Shown here in pieces: positions 1 to 12,800 of a DNA stretch of 64,000 nt (its first letter is position 1; each line of letters begins with the position of its first letter). The stretch is from Erodium maritimum (Eukaryota; Streptophyta; Magnoliopsida; Geraniales; Geraniaceae), in contig OY997594.1 in the NCBI GenBank assembly GCA_963921825.1, positions 57,397,675-57,461,674 of the forward strand, in the 5' to 3' direction. The notes under the pieces were generated by a model. That model ran no database searches. It had not been told where the DNA came from and saw nothing but the letters and a program-made list of their open reading frames with translations. A program made the translations under genes and the position numbers.

Positions 1-1177
1 CGCCTGAGCAACCTCGAGACCGGCCGGACGTCGGGGCTGTCTGAATAACAGGATTTGGGCCAGAAGACTCTTGGGCCGAGAAGGCCTTGGGCCGGGCAAA
101 CGGTTGGTTCATGAGAAGGTCAGTGTGGACCTGACCCAGTTCAGGCCTTGGGCCCAGTTGGACTTCAGAACCGGGTCTGGACACGGGTCTGGACCGGGTT
201 CGGGCTCGGATCCGGGTCAACCCGGCAGTAAAGAAAATGTTTTTAAAATCAGTTTTAATTAATTATTTAAATTAAATTAATTGGTTATAATTGGATAATT
301 AAAAGACTTTTTTGGATAAATCAATGGACCTTTGGACAACTACTGGTTTTGATTAGACATTTTATTTGTCAAACCTAGACGGGACTTCGCCCGAGCACAA
401 GGGCTTGGACCCGAGCTAGAAGAACGAAGATCACGCTGGAACCCGTGTGAAGAACGGAGTTGTGACCGCTCGAGCTTTTCATAAGAGTATTATTAGAGGA
501 AGACCGCAAGGTAGGGAAAGTCTTAATTTCTTATTTAACGCTTAGTATGCATGTTAGGTTAATAAAATCGGAAAGGTCCTAGAATGGCATATATGATGCG
601 AATAACTAGAATAATCATCTTTCAATTACTAATAAATGGATGAGTCTAGTATGCATGCTTAGGATGATGACAATTAGTGAAGTTTGCTTTCAATACTTGA
701 GAATTGATTTAGTGGTAGAGAGGCTGTGAAGAGCTCTCAGATTAGTTGTGTGCTAGGTTCACATGCTTGGTTGATAGATATTAGGGTAATCAAGAGTCTA
801 ATGGAACTAGTTTACTTTACTGTTGATTTGTTGAATGTTTACTTGATTGGTTGAATGATTGTGTTGATATAATTGTTGACTGAACGGATGATCGAGTATG
901 ACTGGTTGTGCCAAGGGGTACGATCAGGTGATCGATGTACCGACGGTTTGTGACAGGTGAGTATGACGGTAAGGGTAATTGAGGGTATGAATCCCGTGTG
1001 GTATGCATTGATGAACGTGTGTACTTCTAAGATTGAGGATTAAGTGAATGTCTTTGTGTGTTGTGGTGAAAGTGTGTTTCGATGAGTGTTGATTGATGGA
1101 CGAATGTTTATGCTTGTTCCCTTTATTCTTATTCTTGAAATGTATGTTTGTTTGTTTGTTTGGTTCGGTACTACACC

Positions 1178-1200
1178 GGGGGGGGGGGGGGGGGGGGGGG
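1178..1200. repeat. Poly-G run of 23
   Basis: Twenty-three uninterrupted G residues in solo LTR copy A, following CTACACC. The equivalent place in copy B reads as an ordinary CCGAGGGG-type sequence, so this is a local expansion or an assembly or sequencing artefact. Confidence 0.9.
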
Positions 1201-1254
1201 TAATCCGGTGCCGTTGTGGTGGTTGGAGTTTGACAGAGGCAGTGGTTATTGAGT

Positions 1255-1420
1255 GATGTGAGGGGCCTAAGGGCTTGGCAGATCCTACGGGATATTGAGT
1301 GGTTATTGAGTGATTATTGGAGCCTGATAGCTCGGCAGATCCTACGGGATATTGAGTGATGTGAGGGGCCTAAGGGCTCGGCAGATCCTGCGGGATATTG
1401 AGTGGATTACTTCATGATAG
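1255..1420. repeat. Minisatellite in solo LTR copy A
   Basis: Three imperfect units share GGCAGATCCTACGGGATATT followed by GAGTG, separated by variants of GAGGGGCCTAAGGGCT. They occupy the central part of the LTR, where the other copies carry different tandem repeats. Confidence 0.75.
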
Positions 1421-2362
1421 ATGGTTACAACGGTTTCACTCAAGTGTGTTCGTCCTACGGGAGCACTACTTGGTTCCCTATGACTTATGGTTCTTTGGAG
1501 GCATTTCTGGGAATCCCGACGATAAGCGCCCATTTGGGATTGTTTCCGGTGCCCCAACGCATGTGCCACCTCTTGACCGAGGGAAAATATGATATGACAT
1601 GGATACCTTGGTAGATCGGAATATGGGAACCGAGGTGATCCCAGAATCTATCCATGGATCGGAGGCTTGAGAAAGCAAGTGGTTGGCAAGATTTTGATTA
1701 CTCCCATTTTACTCTTATTGATCCGTTAAAGTATTTATTATGAACTTCTTTTAAGTTACTGTTATCTTGGAAAAAGCGATACTATTTCATTATCTAGATT
1801 CTATAACATTTCATTGATTTATAGAATTTACTCGTTCTCGTTGTGTTGATTTTCTATGTTAGTTTAACGTTCTCTGTTTATTCTCTGAGAGCTTATCGTT
1901 ATCCTCGAGAATGCATTATTGTTATTGTTGCTTCTTATTCGTTCGTTATACCTTTTGGTCTAAGGGTTTTAAATACTTTTGTGACATTGATTTAAAGCAG
2001 CTTTAATATTAAATTCGGAGACTATAGTTATTTACGATTTTCCCTACTGAGCGTAAGCTCATCCCTATTATTTATTTATGGTGTGTACAGGTGTGCTTGG
2101 GATCTGGGAAATTCGAGGCTCGGGGGCTTCCGGATGTCTTGAGAGTTGTATTAGAGATGTGTTGGTTCACATTGTTGATCTTTATTTACCTTTTGTCACT
2201 TATCAAGTTTTGACACTATATTTGAAGTTTAGATTGAATTATTGCGGAATACTTTGGACTCGTTCTCAGCTTTAAAAGAATTTATTTCAATTGTACTACT
2301 TTTACCTCGTTTGTTTCAGGTCACGTCTCGAGTCTGGCTAAAACCGGATTTGGGGCGTGACA

Positions 2363-2856
2363 GTCGCCGCCACCACAGTCGTCGCCACCACCACCGCCGC
2401 CGTCTCGTCCATCTCCCTGGCCTCCACCACCGCACCCTCCTCGATCCCTCTCTCAATTTTGGATCTCGCTAATCGAGTGGGTCGTATTTATTTTATCTGA
2501 TTTCATTTTTACAGGGTCAAAAACTAACGAGCAGAGATTCAAGAACTTTTCCTGGGAGGAAACTTGTTTCACGTATATCCTCCCAATACAACTGTTGCAG
2601 TTTCAATTTGGTCGTTTCCCCCCCCATATGAAGCGTTGCCTCCTCCTATTGATGCAGTCCTCTGCCAGGTTTCGGAGCAGGACTTTCAGTACTGTCTTCC
2701 AGCCCGCACCTTTCCTTTTTGCCTATATGGCGATGGCCTATATGGATTTTCATCCAATACTGTCGATGACAAGTAATAATGTTAAAAGAATAACGAACAG
2801 TTTGTGTTCTATGTCTGTTCTTTGTGGTCAGGAATTTCTCCTGATGCACTCACTTG
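2363..2856. other. Unassigned stretch between solo LTR A and the hAT element
   Basis: It begins with a GCC/CCA-rich simple run (about 2363-2430) and continues as ordinary sequence with short open frames that resemble no family I know. The last part (about 2770-2856) continues beyond the hAT insertion into a LINE-like 3' end, so it may be plus-strand LINE sequence. No gene call. Confidence 0.3.
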
Positions 2857-3405
2857 TAGGGGTGGGCATTGTGTGGTTAACCACCCAACGTAACCTTTTA
2901 CGAACCCAACCCGATATTACTGATTTGATATATCTTGGAACCAGCCTCAACTCATAAACCAATTTTTTACAGTGAAACCAACCAGTTCATTAACCAGTTG
3001 GTTAATGGTTTTAACCAACCAACCACTTTACTACATGTAAGTACAAATTTAGATACCAATAATTATACACATATTACTACATTCTCCAAAACAAAAGAAA
3101 AATTACATATAAGTCATCGTGTTCTATGTTAGCAATCCGTGTGACACAAAAGAGTGCTCATGAGTCATTCATCTATATAAGATCAATGGTTATTATGAAG
3201 CCACATGTATATGATGAACAGTACCGGTTTGGTTGGTTAACCGATGGTTTGGCGTTTCAAGAACCGACAACCAACCGTTAACTTTCTGGTTCGATCGTCA
3301 ACAGCCTGCAATCAACCGTTAACTTTCCAATTTCAGGTTTTCCGGTGCGGTTTGCGGTTGGTGGTAATTGGTTTTAGCCGTTTCGGTTTTTTTTGCCCAC
3401 CCCTA
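2857..3405. mobile_element. hAT-type MITE
   Basis: Ends are TAGGGGTGGGCA and its reverse complement. An exact 8-bp duplication CTCACTTG flanks it at 2849-2856 and 3406-3413, the hAT signature. The interior is rich in GGTTGGTTAACC-like repeats and has no transposase. Length is 549 bp. Confidence 0.88.
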
Positions 3406-3413
3406 CTCACTTG

Positions 3414-3470
3414 TATTTGATAATCTAAATTAATGAAATTGCGCCTTTTAGTAAAAAAGAAACCAAAAAA
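3414..3470 (+). mobile_element. 3' end of a plus-strand LINE-like sequence
   Basis: Contains TAATGAAATTGCGCCTTTTA then an A-rich tail, closely resembling the LINE-like 3' end in the FIS1 intron (TAATAAAATTATGCGC then A-rich). Its upstream part was cut by the hAT MITE. Confidence 0.4.
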
Positions 3471-3474
3471 ATGA

Positions 3475-4367
3475 GAAGGTCCCTCACCTGATAAGAGAAA
3501 ACTGGGACCAAACACACCAAAGGAAGAAGCTCCCTAAACAACACCATACAAGTGCACTACCCACACACAATACCAACTTGAACACCAGCCTAGAAGAGAC
3601 ACAATAGAAACAGGCTGAGAAGACAAACCCACCCCTTAAGATACAAAGCCCAGGAAGGAGGAGGGACACCAAACAAAAACTAAAACCCTCCAAAAAGATA
3701 CCCCCTACCACACCTATGACCCCAACAACCATGACCCCAAAAGCACAGACACAGCCACATAAGGAACAAATCAACAGCAAGCCAAAGCCCAAAGTAAGTA
3801 AAGTAGAACAGTGTAATTGATCAGCTCCTCCAAAACATATTAACCTTGAACACATCTCCAAGGAGTATTTAACCAGATTTCAAAACTGAAGTGATGTTGT
3901 TGTGAAAACTTTGCTCATTCCCAGCAATAAATATTGTTAGCAATTTTGAAGAAAATTTATTCAATAGAGGAGAGAGAATACCCTGAAAGACTGGCTCATT
4001 TTCGACCAGCCAAAGAAGTCAAGTTGATGTCTTTAAAATTGAACCCCACACTCTTCTAAATTTTATAAGAATCAGACGTGGCCATGATGTGAACAAAACC
4101 TTGATATTGCTTGGAAAAATCCAGTTGAATTTCCACCATTTGATAACGAGGTTCCATGTTTCCCAGGAGTTGAAACAATGCAGCAGAATATGTGCCCCAT
4201 CCTTTAGATCCCATTAACACACCGAGAAAATAAGTTGTTGAAGATTGAGGCTTAACCCTCTGGAGTCAAGAAAACATTTTGAATGGATTGCTTTAAGACA
4301 GAAAAGCCAGCATAAGGCTATGATCTTAGCAGGAACCCTAGGCACCCAAAGTTTCTTGGCTCAGTCA
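3475..4367 (-). pseudogene. L1-like LINE remnant, C-terminal ORF2 part and 3' region
   Basis: Minus-strand frames (about 4210-4120) give AHILLHCFNSWETWNLVIKW, the Cys/His region that follows reverse transcriptase in plant L1 elements. The 3' part is hydrophobic and Cys-rich in translation, as LINE tails often are. The rest of this LINE lies beyond solo LTR B, at 7532-9065. Several stops and frameshifts. Confidence 0.7.
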
Positions 4368-7300
4368 TGTCATGCCCCAAATCTGGTTTTGACCGGACTC
4401 GAGAGGTGAGTCAAAATTAAAGAAAGATAAAAATAAAAAATATAGATTGTAATGCAGTAAAACTTCCCAAAATTCTTGTAAATGATTCCAATCGAAAAGT
4501 CAAATTTAACCTAAATAAATATGACATGATTTTGAACAAACGAAGGTACGTCTCTAACAACAGTAACACCCAGACTCTCCAGAAGCTCCCGAGCCTCGAG
4601 TCCACTACTCACCAAGCAAGCATGTACAAACAGTAAATAAAACAACAGGAGTGAGCTTACGCTCAGTAGGAAAAAGTAGTAACGTGAAAGGGTCCCCGTT
4701 TTACAACAAAATCAATATAAGGAATTTATAAGTACGAAGCTTAACACAACTAGTAACTCAAGGGGAATTAACGGGAGAAAAGCTCGTTCACCGATCGAAC
4801 TAACTAACGAACGGACCACGGGGAAGAGATAACTCAAGCAACAAAAGAAACAACTAAAGAGGCACACAAGTACCGAAAGATGGATAGTCAAAACTGAATT
4901 AATACAATCAATCACAAGGTACAAATAACACGATTTAACCGGCAAGATACCAAGTAAAGAGAACAATAACAATATTCAACGCTTAAGGGGAAAAACATTT
5001 ATTTAAGAAAATCGAGGAAAGACGATGTAATCCTTAATAAACTACTAAAATTGGAGCAAGTAAGTATCACGTCAACAACTTTAATCCCAATACTCCAATC
5101 CGCGATAGGTTCTTGTGTCATGTCGGATCCCATAGTCCGATCCACAATAGTCCCCGTGTCATGTCAGATTTTCCTCTCGGCCCAGAGGAGACACATACAT
5201 CGGGGCTACCGGAAACATCCCTGAAGGGACACATATCGTCGGGATTCTCGGAAATGCGCCCAAAGGACCATAGGTCATCGGGGTGAAACAAGGTAACATT
5301 CCCGGAATGCTCCCGCAGGACGCATACACTCAGGTGAATCACAAATAACCATTCCCCGCAGGGTAAACCATCCAATTCCCCGCATGGTAAACCATCCGAT
5401 TCCCCGTAGGGTAAACAATCCAATTCCCCGCAGGGTAAACAATCCAATTCCCCGCAGGGTAAACCATCCAATTCCCCACAAGGTAAACCATCCCCGGCTA
5501 TGATACTACCCCACACCGAAATTCCCCTCGGTGTAGGTACCATACCGTATCACAAGTCATCGGCTTAGGTACTACCCCACACCGGTATTCCCCTCGGTGT
5601 AGGTACCTTACAGGCACTACCCCACACCGCAGTGTGGGTGTCATACCGGCATACAATCCAACTTAAAAGACAACACACAAGAGTATCACATACCAAACAA
5701 TCATAGAACAATCAAAGCTTAGCAATTCACAGTTCTATCATTACACGCCACAAGAATCAATGTAACCTTACACTTACCGATATACTTACCAATCGCGACC
5801 CATCGGTCTATCACTCACCCGATCATATACCGTTTAACACAATCAATTACACTCAAACATTCATACAGTCATTCATCCAAGCATTCGATCAAATAATCAT
5901 TCAAGCATTCATAGTTCAATCATTCAAATCGTCTCGTTTAATTAAACTCTTATCTTATCCTAAAGACTAGGCAAACACGGAATGTGAGACAAGCACAAAC
6001 AATCCTAAGGCTCATCACGGCCATATACCAGCACAGCAATTCCCAAGTATTGAAAGCGAGTTAAACTAGTAGATCACATCCTATATGCATACGAAGACTC
6101 GTCTGGTTGTTGTTATAATCGAAATACGGCTATTCTAGTGAATTTCATCCTATATTCAATCTAGGACCCTTCCGGTTAATAATTATCATGTAGGCAGGCT
6201 TTTAGTGTTATTTAAATCAGGAGTTTAGTATTTTTCCCTACCTCAAGACGAACCAACAGTTGCGTCTCCTAGTTGCTGACGACCGGGCCAACTCCGTCTT
6301 CTCAAGCGAATTCCAAGTTCTCGGGCAAAGTCCAGGCTTGGATTTTAACAGTTAAAGTCCAATATCAGTTCCGGTTAGGGAGATCGGTCCATTAAATTAA
6401 CAGTTCGCCTTTTAATTAGACTGATCGGTCCAAGGATTATATGATTTTAGTCCAATTCATAATTAAATTAATTAATATTAATTTAGTCTTTCTGTCCAGA
6501 CCCGGACGACCCGAGTCCGACCCGAACCCGGCACGTGCCCGACCCAGACCCGAGTCCGGACCCGAACCCAGATTCAGTCCAGGCCGATGCCCGAACCAGA
6601 TCCGGGCCCAAGGCCCAAACCCAGTCCAGGCCCGAGCCCAAACCAATTCCAGGCCCGAGCCCAAGGACTCAGTCTCGTCCTGCTTGAGCCGGGAACAGAG
6701 TTGGATGGGGCTAGGGTTCCGACGGACTCCGGCGACGGCGATGGGGACGGTGGCGGTTTTGACGGCGGTGGAGGCGTTAGAAGCTCGGGAACTCAAGGGA
6801 AGGGTGGTCGGGGCGAGATCCGAGCTTTCGCGGCCGGATCGGATGGCCAAAGGGCTCGCCGGCGTGCAAGTTCCAGATCTGGAACTCGAGCGCTCCGGCG
6901 ACGCTCTCCAGTCCCGTCCGACCCAAACGAGCTCGAAGCTCGTGATTTTCAGGCGAAGAAGAAGACGGAGAAGGTGATTTCGGTAAGTATTTGGCTCACC
7001 GTTGCTGTTTCTCCCTGATTCTGGCACGGTGAAGCTCGATTTCGACGGCGATGGTTTCGATTCGAGGGCGAGAGAGAGGCGAAGGGGTTTCTGGGTTGAG
7101 CTCTGTCACGGTGGAAGTAGATGAAGGAGAGAAGGGATGACGAAGAGAGGTGGATGTTGACGGAGAAGTGAGGACGGTGGACGGAGTGGAAGGACGGCGG
7201 CGTTGGAAGTTCTGGTTCACGAGGGAGACGAGGAGCGAGGGAGACGAGGAGCGAGGGAGACGAAGGAGTTGTCTCGGTTCGCGTGCGCGCATCTGAGAGA

Positions 7301-7531
7301 ATGAAGCGGCGCATCGCATTTTTTTACGCGTAGGGTTTTGGATCAGCGTGGGTTGGGCTGGGTTTCGCGCGGGTTGGGCCCAACTCGCGTCTCACCGGCC
7401 CAATCCAGCCCAGACCCCCTTTTTTGATTTTCTTTCTTTTTTTTTCTTTTAAAAAATACTTGTTGCAAAATCTTACCCCATCGTTTCAAATTTCAGAAAA
7501 AATCCCTTTTTAAAATGAGTCGGGTTTTACA
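4368..7531 (-). mobile_element. Large solo LTR, copy B (complete)
   Basis: Minus orientation: starts TGTAAAACCCGACTC at 7531 and ends with the family terminus at 4368, with a perfect 5-bp duplication AGTCA at 4363-4367 and 7532-7536. Length 3164 bp. The minus-strand 5' part has the GC-rich, pyrimidine-rich leader seen in copy C. Overlapping 100-200-codon frames at 6437-7319 are compositional artefacts. It interrupts a LINE. Confidence 0.88.
5343..5490. repeat. 24-bp minisatellite in solo LTR copy B
   Basis: About six tandem units of ATTCCCCGCAGGGTAAACCA plus four bases, differing by one to three substitutions. In one frame it reads as repeated GLPCGELD, a by-product of the 24-bp period. Confidence 0.9.
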
Positions 7532-9065
7532 AGTCAGGTTCTGAGATGCCTTGTTGTACAAGTAAACTATATATTTTTGAAACACTAAACCCTTTTGTAT
7601 TTGCAGACCAGATTAATGTATCATCCTCATCTCCTAGATGTATATTATTCAGAATTGCAGATAATATTCCCTATTCTTGAAGCTCTCGGCCATATGAGAC
7701 CTTCTTAGATCAAGCTCCCAAACATCACAATTCCACAAATCAACAAATTTTTCCTCTTAAATTTTGCAAGAGTAAAAGATCCTTGGAAAAAGAAGCTTGA
7801 AATTAAATCACCCCACCGTAGATTTTCCCAGAATAAGACTTTATTCCCTCTTCCAAGGTTCCAAATCAATCCCTTAACACTAAAAAGATCAACAAACCCT
7901 TTGGTCTGAAGCTAGTTTAATAATGTGAACAAGAAAGCTTGAGCTGCCAACTTCAGAAAATAATGATAGATCCCATTTTATAGATGACCAATCAAATTTT
8001 GCACATACTACAATCTTCCACAGACATTTTGCTCCAAGACAAATCTCCACCACCATTTTGTTAAGAGAACATAATTCATTATATTTAGATTTCTGATACC
8101 AAGCCCTCCTTCTGTTTTATCTCTATAAACCATATGCCAAGCAACTTTACAAAAGACTCTGCATTATGATGATCCATGCCATAAAAATCTTCTCTGCCAA
8201 CTTTCAAAGGATTTGATCACTGATTTTGGGCCTTTAAGAGTGAGAAGTAGTAGAGAGGAAGAGCTCCTAAAATTGACTTGATGAGTGTGATTCTTCCAAA
8301 AGATAATAATTTTGCTTTCCATAACCCTAATGATTTTTGAATTTTTGAATTATTGGTTTCCATGTGATGAATTTCTTAGGATTTGAACCTAAGGCAAAAC
8401 CCAAGTAAGAGGCAAAGAGTCAGTACTACAATTTATATTGGAGGAGAGAATCTGTGTTTTTTGGGCTACAAGATTCATTATAATGATAACTGATTTTTGG
8501 TAATTGACTTTCAAACCACCCGCTAATTTGAACATAACAAGAGCATGTTTGAGATTTGCGGTGTTATGTAAAGTGGCATTTATGAAAAATATTGAATCAT
8601 CTGCAATTGTAAGTGAGAGATTATAGGACCATTGGTGTCAAGTCTGATGCCTTCTAAATCATTCATATTCAGGCATGCCTTCATAATTTAGTTTAAACCT
8701 TCAGCAACCAAGGCAAAGATGAGAGGGGACAAAGCACCACCTTGTCTCAAACCCTAAATAATTGGAAATCAGCAAATGGAGAGTCATTCAAAAGTGATGA
8801 AACGTGTGTCTTGAAGCAGGAAATCATCCAAAGTCTCCATAAGACACCATAACTCCTTCTGGCCAGAAGCTCCATGACATATATCTAATTAACATTGTCA
8901 AATGCCTTTTCAAAATCTGCTTTGAAGATAAGGGATGAACCACTTCATTTGCTACAAGAATTCCATCCATGATTTACCTCCCAGTTATAAAACATGTTTG
9001 CTCATAATCTACCAGATCACCAACCAGACCTTTTAGCCTTAAGGACAGGACTTTAGATAAGAGTT
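7532..9065 (-). pseudogene. L1-like LINE reverse transcriptase remnant
   Basis: Minus-strand translation gives, in LINE order, KADFEKAFD (about 8930), GLRQGGALSPLIFALVAEGLN-like sequence (about 8755-8690), the catalytic ADDSIFF (about 8610) with LAGGLKVNYQKS after it, and EGGLGIRNLNIMN-like sequence (about 8100). In-frame stops and at least one frameshift separate these, so it is dead. It is contiguous with 3475-4367 once solo LTR B is removed. The 5' part (endonuclease, ORF1) is absent. Confidence 0.85.
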
Positions 9066-9823
9066 TGTTGTATGCGAAAATTGTATGTTGCAATTGGCAA
9101 ACTATTGCAAGTCAAGGTTGCTGCTTTACTAGTGTCTTGTTCTGATATAATAATGCTCAAATTATGTTTTGGGTTTTAATGTTTGATCTAGGGCTTCTAT
9201 TCAATTTCTTCAACAAGGTGGATTCGAGGAATCCCCGATGAGTACAGGGCGGGACAAGAGCGGAAACGGACGGGACCGATGATCATGAACCTTGTTTCAT
9301 ACCCACCCGTTTGCCATCCCTATTTTGAGGGGTACTGAGTTGAAATTGAATAAGCTTGAGTAGGCTGAAAGTGTTGAGTTCTTGATTTCAAGAAGCAATC
9401 ACTGGACTGACTTATTTTTGATCCATAGATTTGTCCAATTTTTTACAAGTTCAGGTCTTTCTGCCCATTTCTAGCGACAAGTAATTTCTCCTTAATGTTA
9501 TTTTGTATTATTTTTCGTCATCTTTGATTATAATTTTTTGGAGTAATGTTCTCGATTGGAAAGACTGGCTCCGCCATAATTGATTACTAGGGTTTTGGAA
9601 GTGTCCCAAAGCGAGCACGTCGCAATATAGTCAACATGCAGCAATATGCATGACCATTTTAGAGCTCTCTCTTACAGGAGGGGGAGGCTGAAAAGCAACA
9701 CTTGAATGAATATAAGAGGAATCCATTTCCCAAGTGCTGGCCACACTTACATAGCATTATTGTTCACACGGACGGGATGATAAAGCTATCTTGTCCCAGA
9801 AGAGCACAAATATAAAGAACCAA
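9066..9823. other. Intergenic region downstream of the lyase gene
   Basis: No gene seen. At about 9228-9322 is a GC-richer piece ending TTTGCCATCCCTA, the terminus of a hAT-type element; its other end is missing. About 9640-9823 is presumably lyase 3' UTR and downstream sequence; no poly(A) signal was chosen. Confidence 0.4.
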
Positions 9824-12800
9824 CTACACAGGTCCAGTCCTAAGAGCGTGATCCAAATCAGCTATCAAATCGTTTACATCCTCAATCCCCACAGAGATGC
9901 GGATAAGGTCTTCTGTTAGACCTCTGGCCTCACGAACTGCAGCAGGTATGCTTGCATGAGACATAAAGCAAGGCATGCTCATAAGGGACTTGACACTCCC
10001 TTCAAATGAAAAGACAATTACATAGTGAGAACGCTGAAACCAATGAAACCTCTACCTGAGTCTAAATTAGGTTGGAAGGAAAAATACCGAAACTGACAGT
10101 TATGCTAAAATATTTTGCAGCCTCAACAATATGCTTTGAGAGTGCCACTGATCCGGTCAGAAAGCTGAGCACGGAACCCGCACCTTTTGCCTAGAAGAGG
10201 TGAACGAAATACTACTTAACACAGATGTTTTCATGGCTATCAATGTTAATCCCAATGATCCATGTAATGCCAATACCTGAGAGTGGTGTAGATCACGTCC
10301 GGGATGACCGGGAAGGCCAGCATAGTTAACACTTGTCACGCGTGGATGAGAAGAGAGAAACTCAGCAATCTTCTGTGCATTTTCCTGAGAAAGATAGAAT
10401 AACCTCTCTAAATCCAAACTCAAGACAGATTCTAAATAGCACATAGAAAGGTATGATAAAACTGCTTCAGGAATGTCAAAGGTCGCACATGTTGGCTTCG
10501 AGATCTCACTGCATAGAGGTTTGTAAGACCAAACTACAACTCCAGTAATTTGGACACAGTAATATATGTAACACCAAACACAACCAGCAATATATTATAG
10601 TTTGGTTGTCAAATAACATTCAGTCAATTTACAAAAGCTTGTTCGTCCAACTGGTCAAACACTTGAACTTGGGTCCATCAGATCGGACTTTTAGTCTCAG
10701 CAGCAGTATCTTTTCATACTGCTGCTGAGACTTGAAGTCTGGTCTGATGGACCCAAGTTCAAGTGTTTGACCAGTTCATCATCCCATGATTGTCTTGTCA
10801 GTGTTGCATTTTATGTCTTGTTGGAGTCTGTTAGTATTCGGTTTGGTTGTTAAGCATTACACCAGCTATGCTCTAGTATGTACCGTCCACATCAGTTTAT
10901 AACGTCGTTGTCATGTTCGCTCAATGGTTGATAAGTATATCTTCACAGTTAATATATATAGCATTTACATTCTAAAAAAATATTCAGTCAATTTAATTAT
11001 TTTTGTTTATTTCAAAAATTTTAATTATTTTTGTCAGTGTCACACAGTTAAGTCAATGATGATTGCAGGAAAAGGCCAATTATTAACACAAGAAACCGAA
11101 ACAACTAAGCTTGACGGATAAGAAAGAAAAAAAAGAAAACGGTGTGAAGAGGCACCTGTTGCTTCTCAACGCGTAATACCATGGTTTTAACACCCCGTAG
11201 ACATAACCAACAGTCAAAAGGGGATAACCCAGTGCCTTCAGCATTCTGTAGGAAGTACAACTCTTTTGCCAACCTTAACATTTACAAAAAGAAAATTTAG
11301 ACATGAACAAAAAATCAAATAATTTTAACTTGAAAAGTGAACTATATTTTATAAATAGAATAATTTGGTAATTTACTAAAAGTCTAAAATGAACTAAATT
11401 TTATAAGGTGTGTTCCCGTGAAAGCATACTATTGTACTCTGCAACAAAGACTACACGAGTGTAATATATCTTACAGGAATGTCAAAAGATATGGTAGTTT
11501 AAAAACATGGACAATACCGAAAATAGTTTTCCGCACGTGGACAAAACATAAAAGTAACTTTTGGCAAGTGACCCATGAATATAAACGAAAATATTAACAA
11601 TTGAAGATAAGAAAACGGGGCCAGGATAAGAGATATAACCTTTCTCCTTTAATAGCAAGAACGCCAGCCATGACATCACTGTGTCCAGATATAAACTTAG
11701 TAGCAGAGTGCATCACAATGTCTGAAAAGGAGATGAATCAGTACAACGAACTATACAATATTTACAGTAAGTCAGTAATGCAGTTCATACGAGCTCAAAA
11801 TACATCCAGAGATATTAATATCAATAGTTCAATACCTGCCCCAAGTTCCAATGGTCGTGACAATACTGGGGACATTATACTATTGTCAACCAACACAATA
11901 GCTCCATGTGCATGAGCCATCTCTGCTATTTTCTGACAACAAAAAGAACAAAAAAGGAATTACATTTTGGCATTAGGAAATAGTAAACGCTATATTGCTG
12001 AAAAAATAACTAGTATTTTCCTTCTTTCCATCATTCAAGCAAAGTGATAAAAAGAAATTCTCACATTCCAGAGAAAATTATAGATGAGACATGCATAATT
12101 CATATAGCAAAACTATCAAGCCGTGCACACTAATTGCTGCAACAATAAGAACCAATATAATATATAAATAAATAAATAATGTGAGTCTAAAATTAATATA
12201 TCTTACACGAATATCAGAAATTTGTATTCTAGGGTTAGTTGGACTTTCCAACCATACAAGCTTTGTGGAGGGGCTTATAGCAGAAGCAACCTCATTTAGA
12301 TCTGTTGTATTCACTCTTCTGCACATTTTGAAGTATAACCATCTCAGAGTTCAGTTGCAGTAGATTCAGGAAGAGGAAAAAAAATATACTAACTTCACCA
12401 CAATTCCAGTTTTTGGAATTACTTGAGACAACAACCGATCAGACCCACCATACACATCATCACCAGCAACAATTTCTTGACCTGAAAAAAAAAGGAAGAA
12501 AATTCAGGTTTTACAATCAGAAACAAAAAAAGAAAATGACAACATAAGGTTTCGTGCTTCTTCCTGGAAAGGTGTAATAAGTTAGTGCGACCAAGGATGA
12601 CTTCACATCCTCGATCAAGGCTTTGCTTCAGATGACATGGAGTGTCCCAACAGGCACCCAACAAGGAAAATAATAATCTCGTGTAGAAAAAAAAGAAGAG
12701 CACCTGTTCCAACAAGATGAGCAACAGCACTCAAAGCAGCCATTCCACTAGTAAAGCACAATGCACGGTCTGCTTTGTCAAGCTTGGCCAGGAGGCTAAA

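Larger units (their letters stand above)
1..2362 (+). mobile_element. Large solo LTR, copy A (5' end outside window)
   Basis: The 3' terminus reads CGAGTCTGGCTAAAACCGG...GGGGCGTGACA and matches the ends of copies at 4368-7531 (inverted), 31689-34384 and about 46230-49181. Shared landmarks include CTACTGAGCGTAAGCTCA near 2045, a repeat-rich middle and a GGCCTTGGGCC-rich 5' part. No primer-binding site or coding region follows position 2362, so it appears to be a solo LTR, probably of a gypsy-type element. The start lies beyond the window. Confidence 0.75.

Noticed and set aside
3484-3861. 125-codon Cys/Leu-rich minus ORF resembling a membrane protein
   Set aside because: It continues the LINE remnant's 3' region, which is often hydrophobic in translation; no separate gene evidence.
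5343-5490. Regular 24-bp repeats that might suggest a CRISPR array
   Set aside because: Contiguous tandem units without spacers, inside a plant solo LTR.
6437-7319. Overlapping ORFs of 107-196 codons on both strands
   Set aside because: They lie in the GC-rich leader of solo LTR B; open in several frames through composition, with repeated PGPGP-type peptides.
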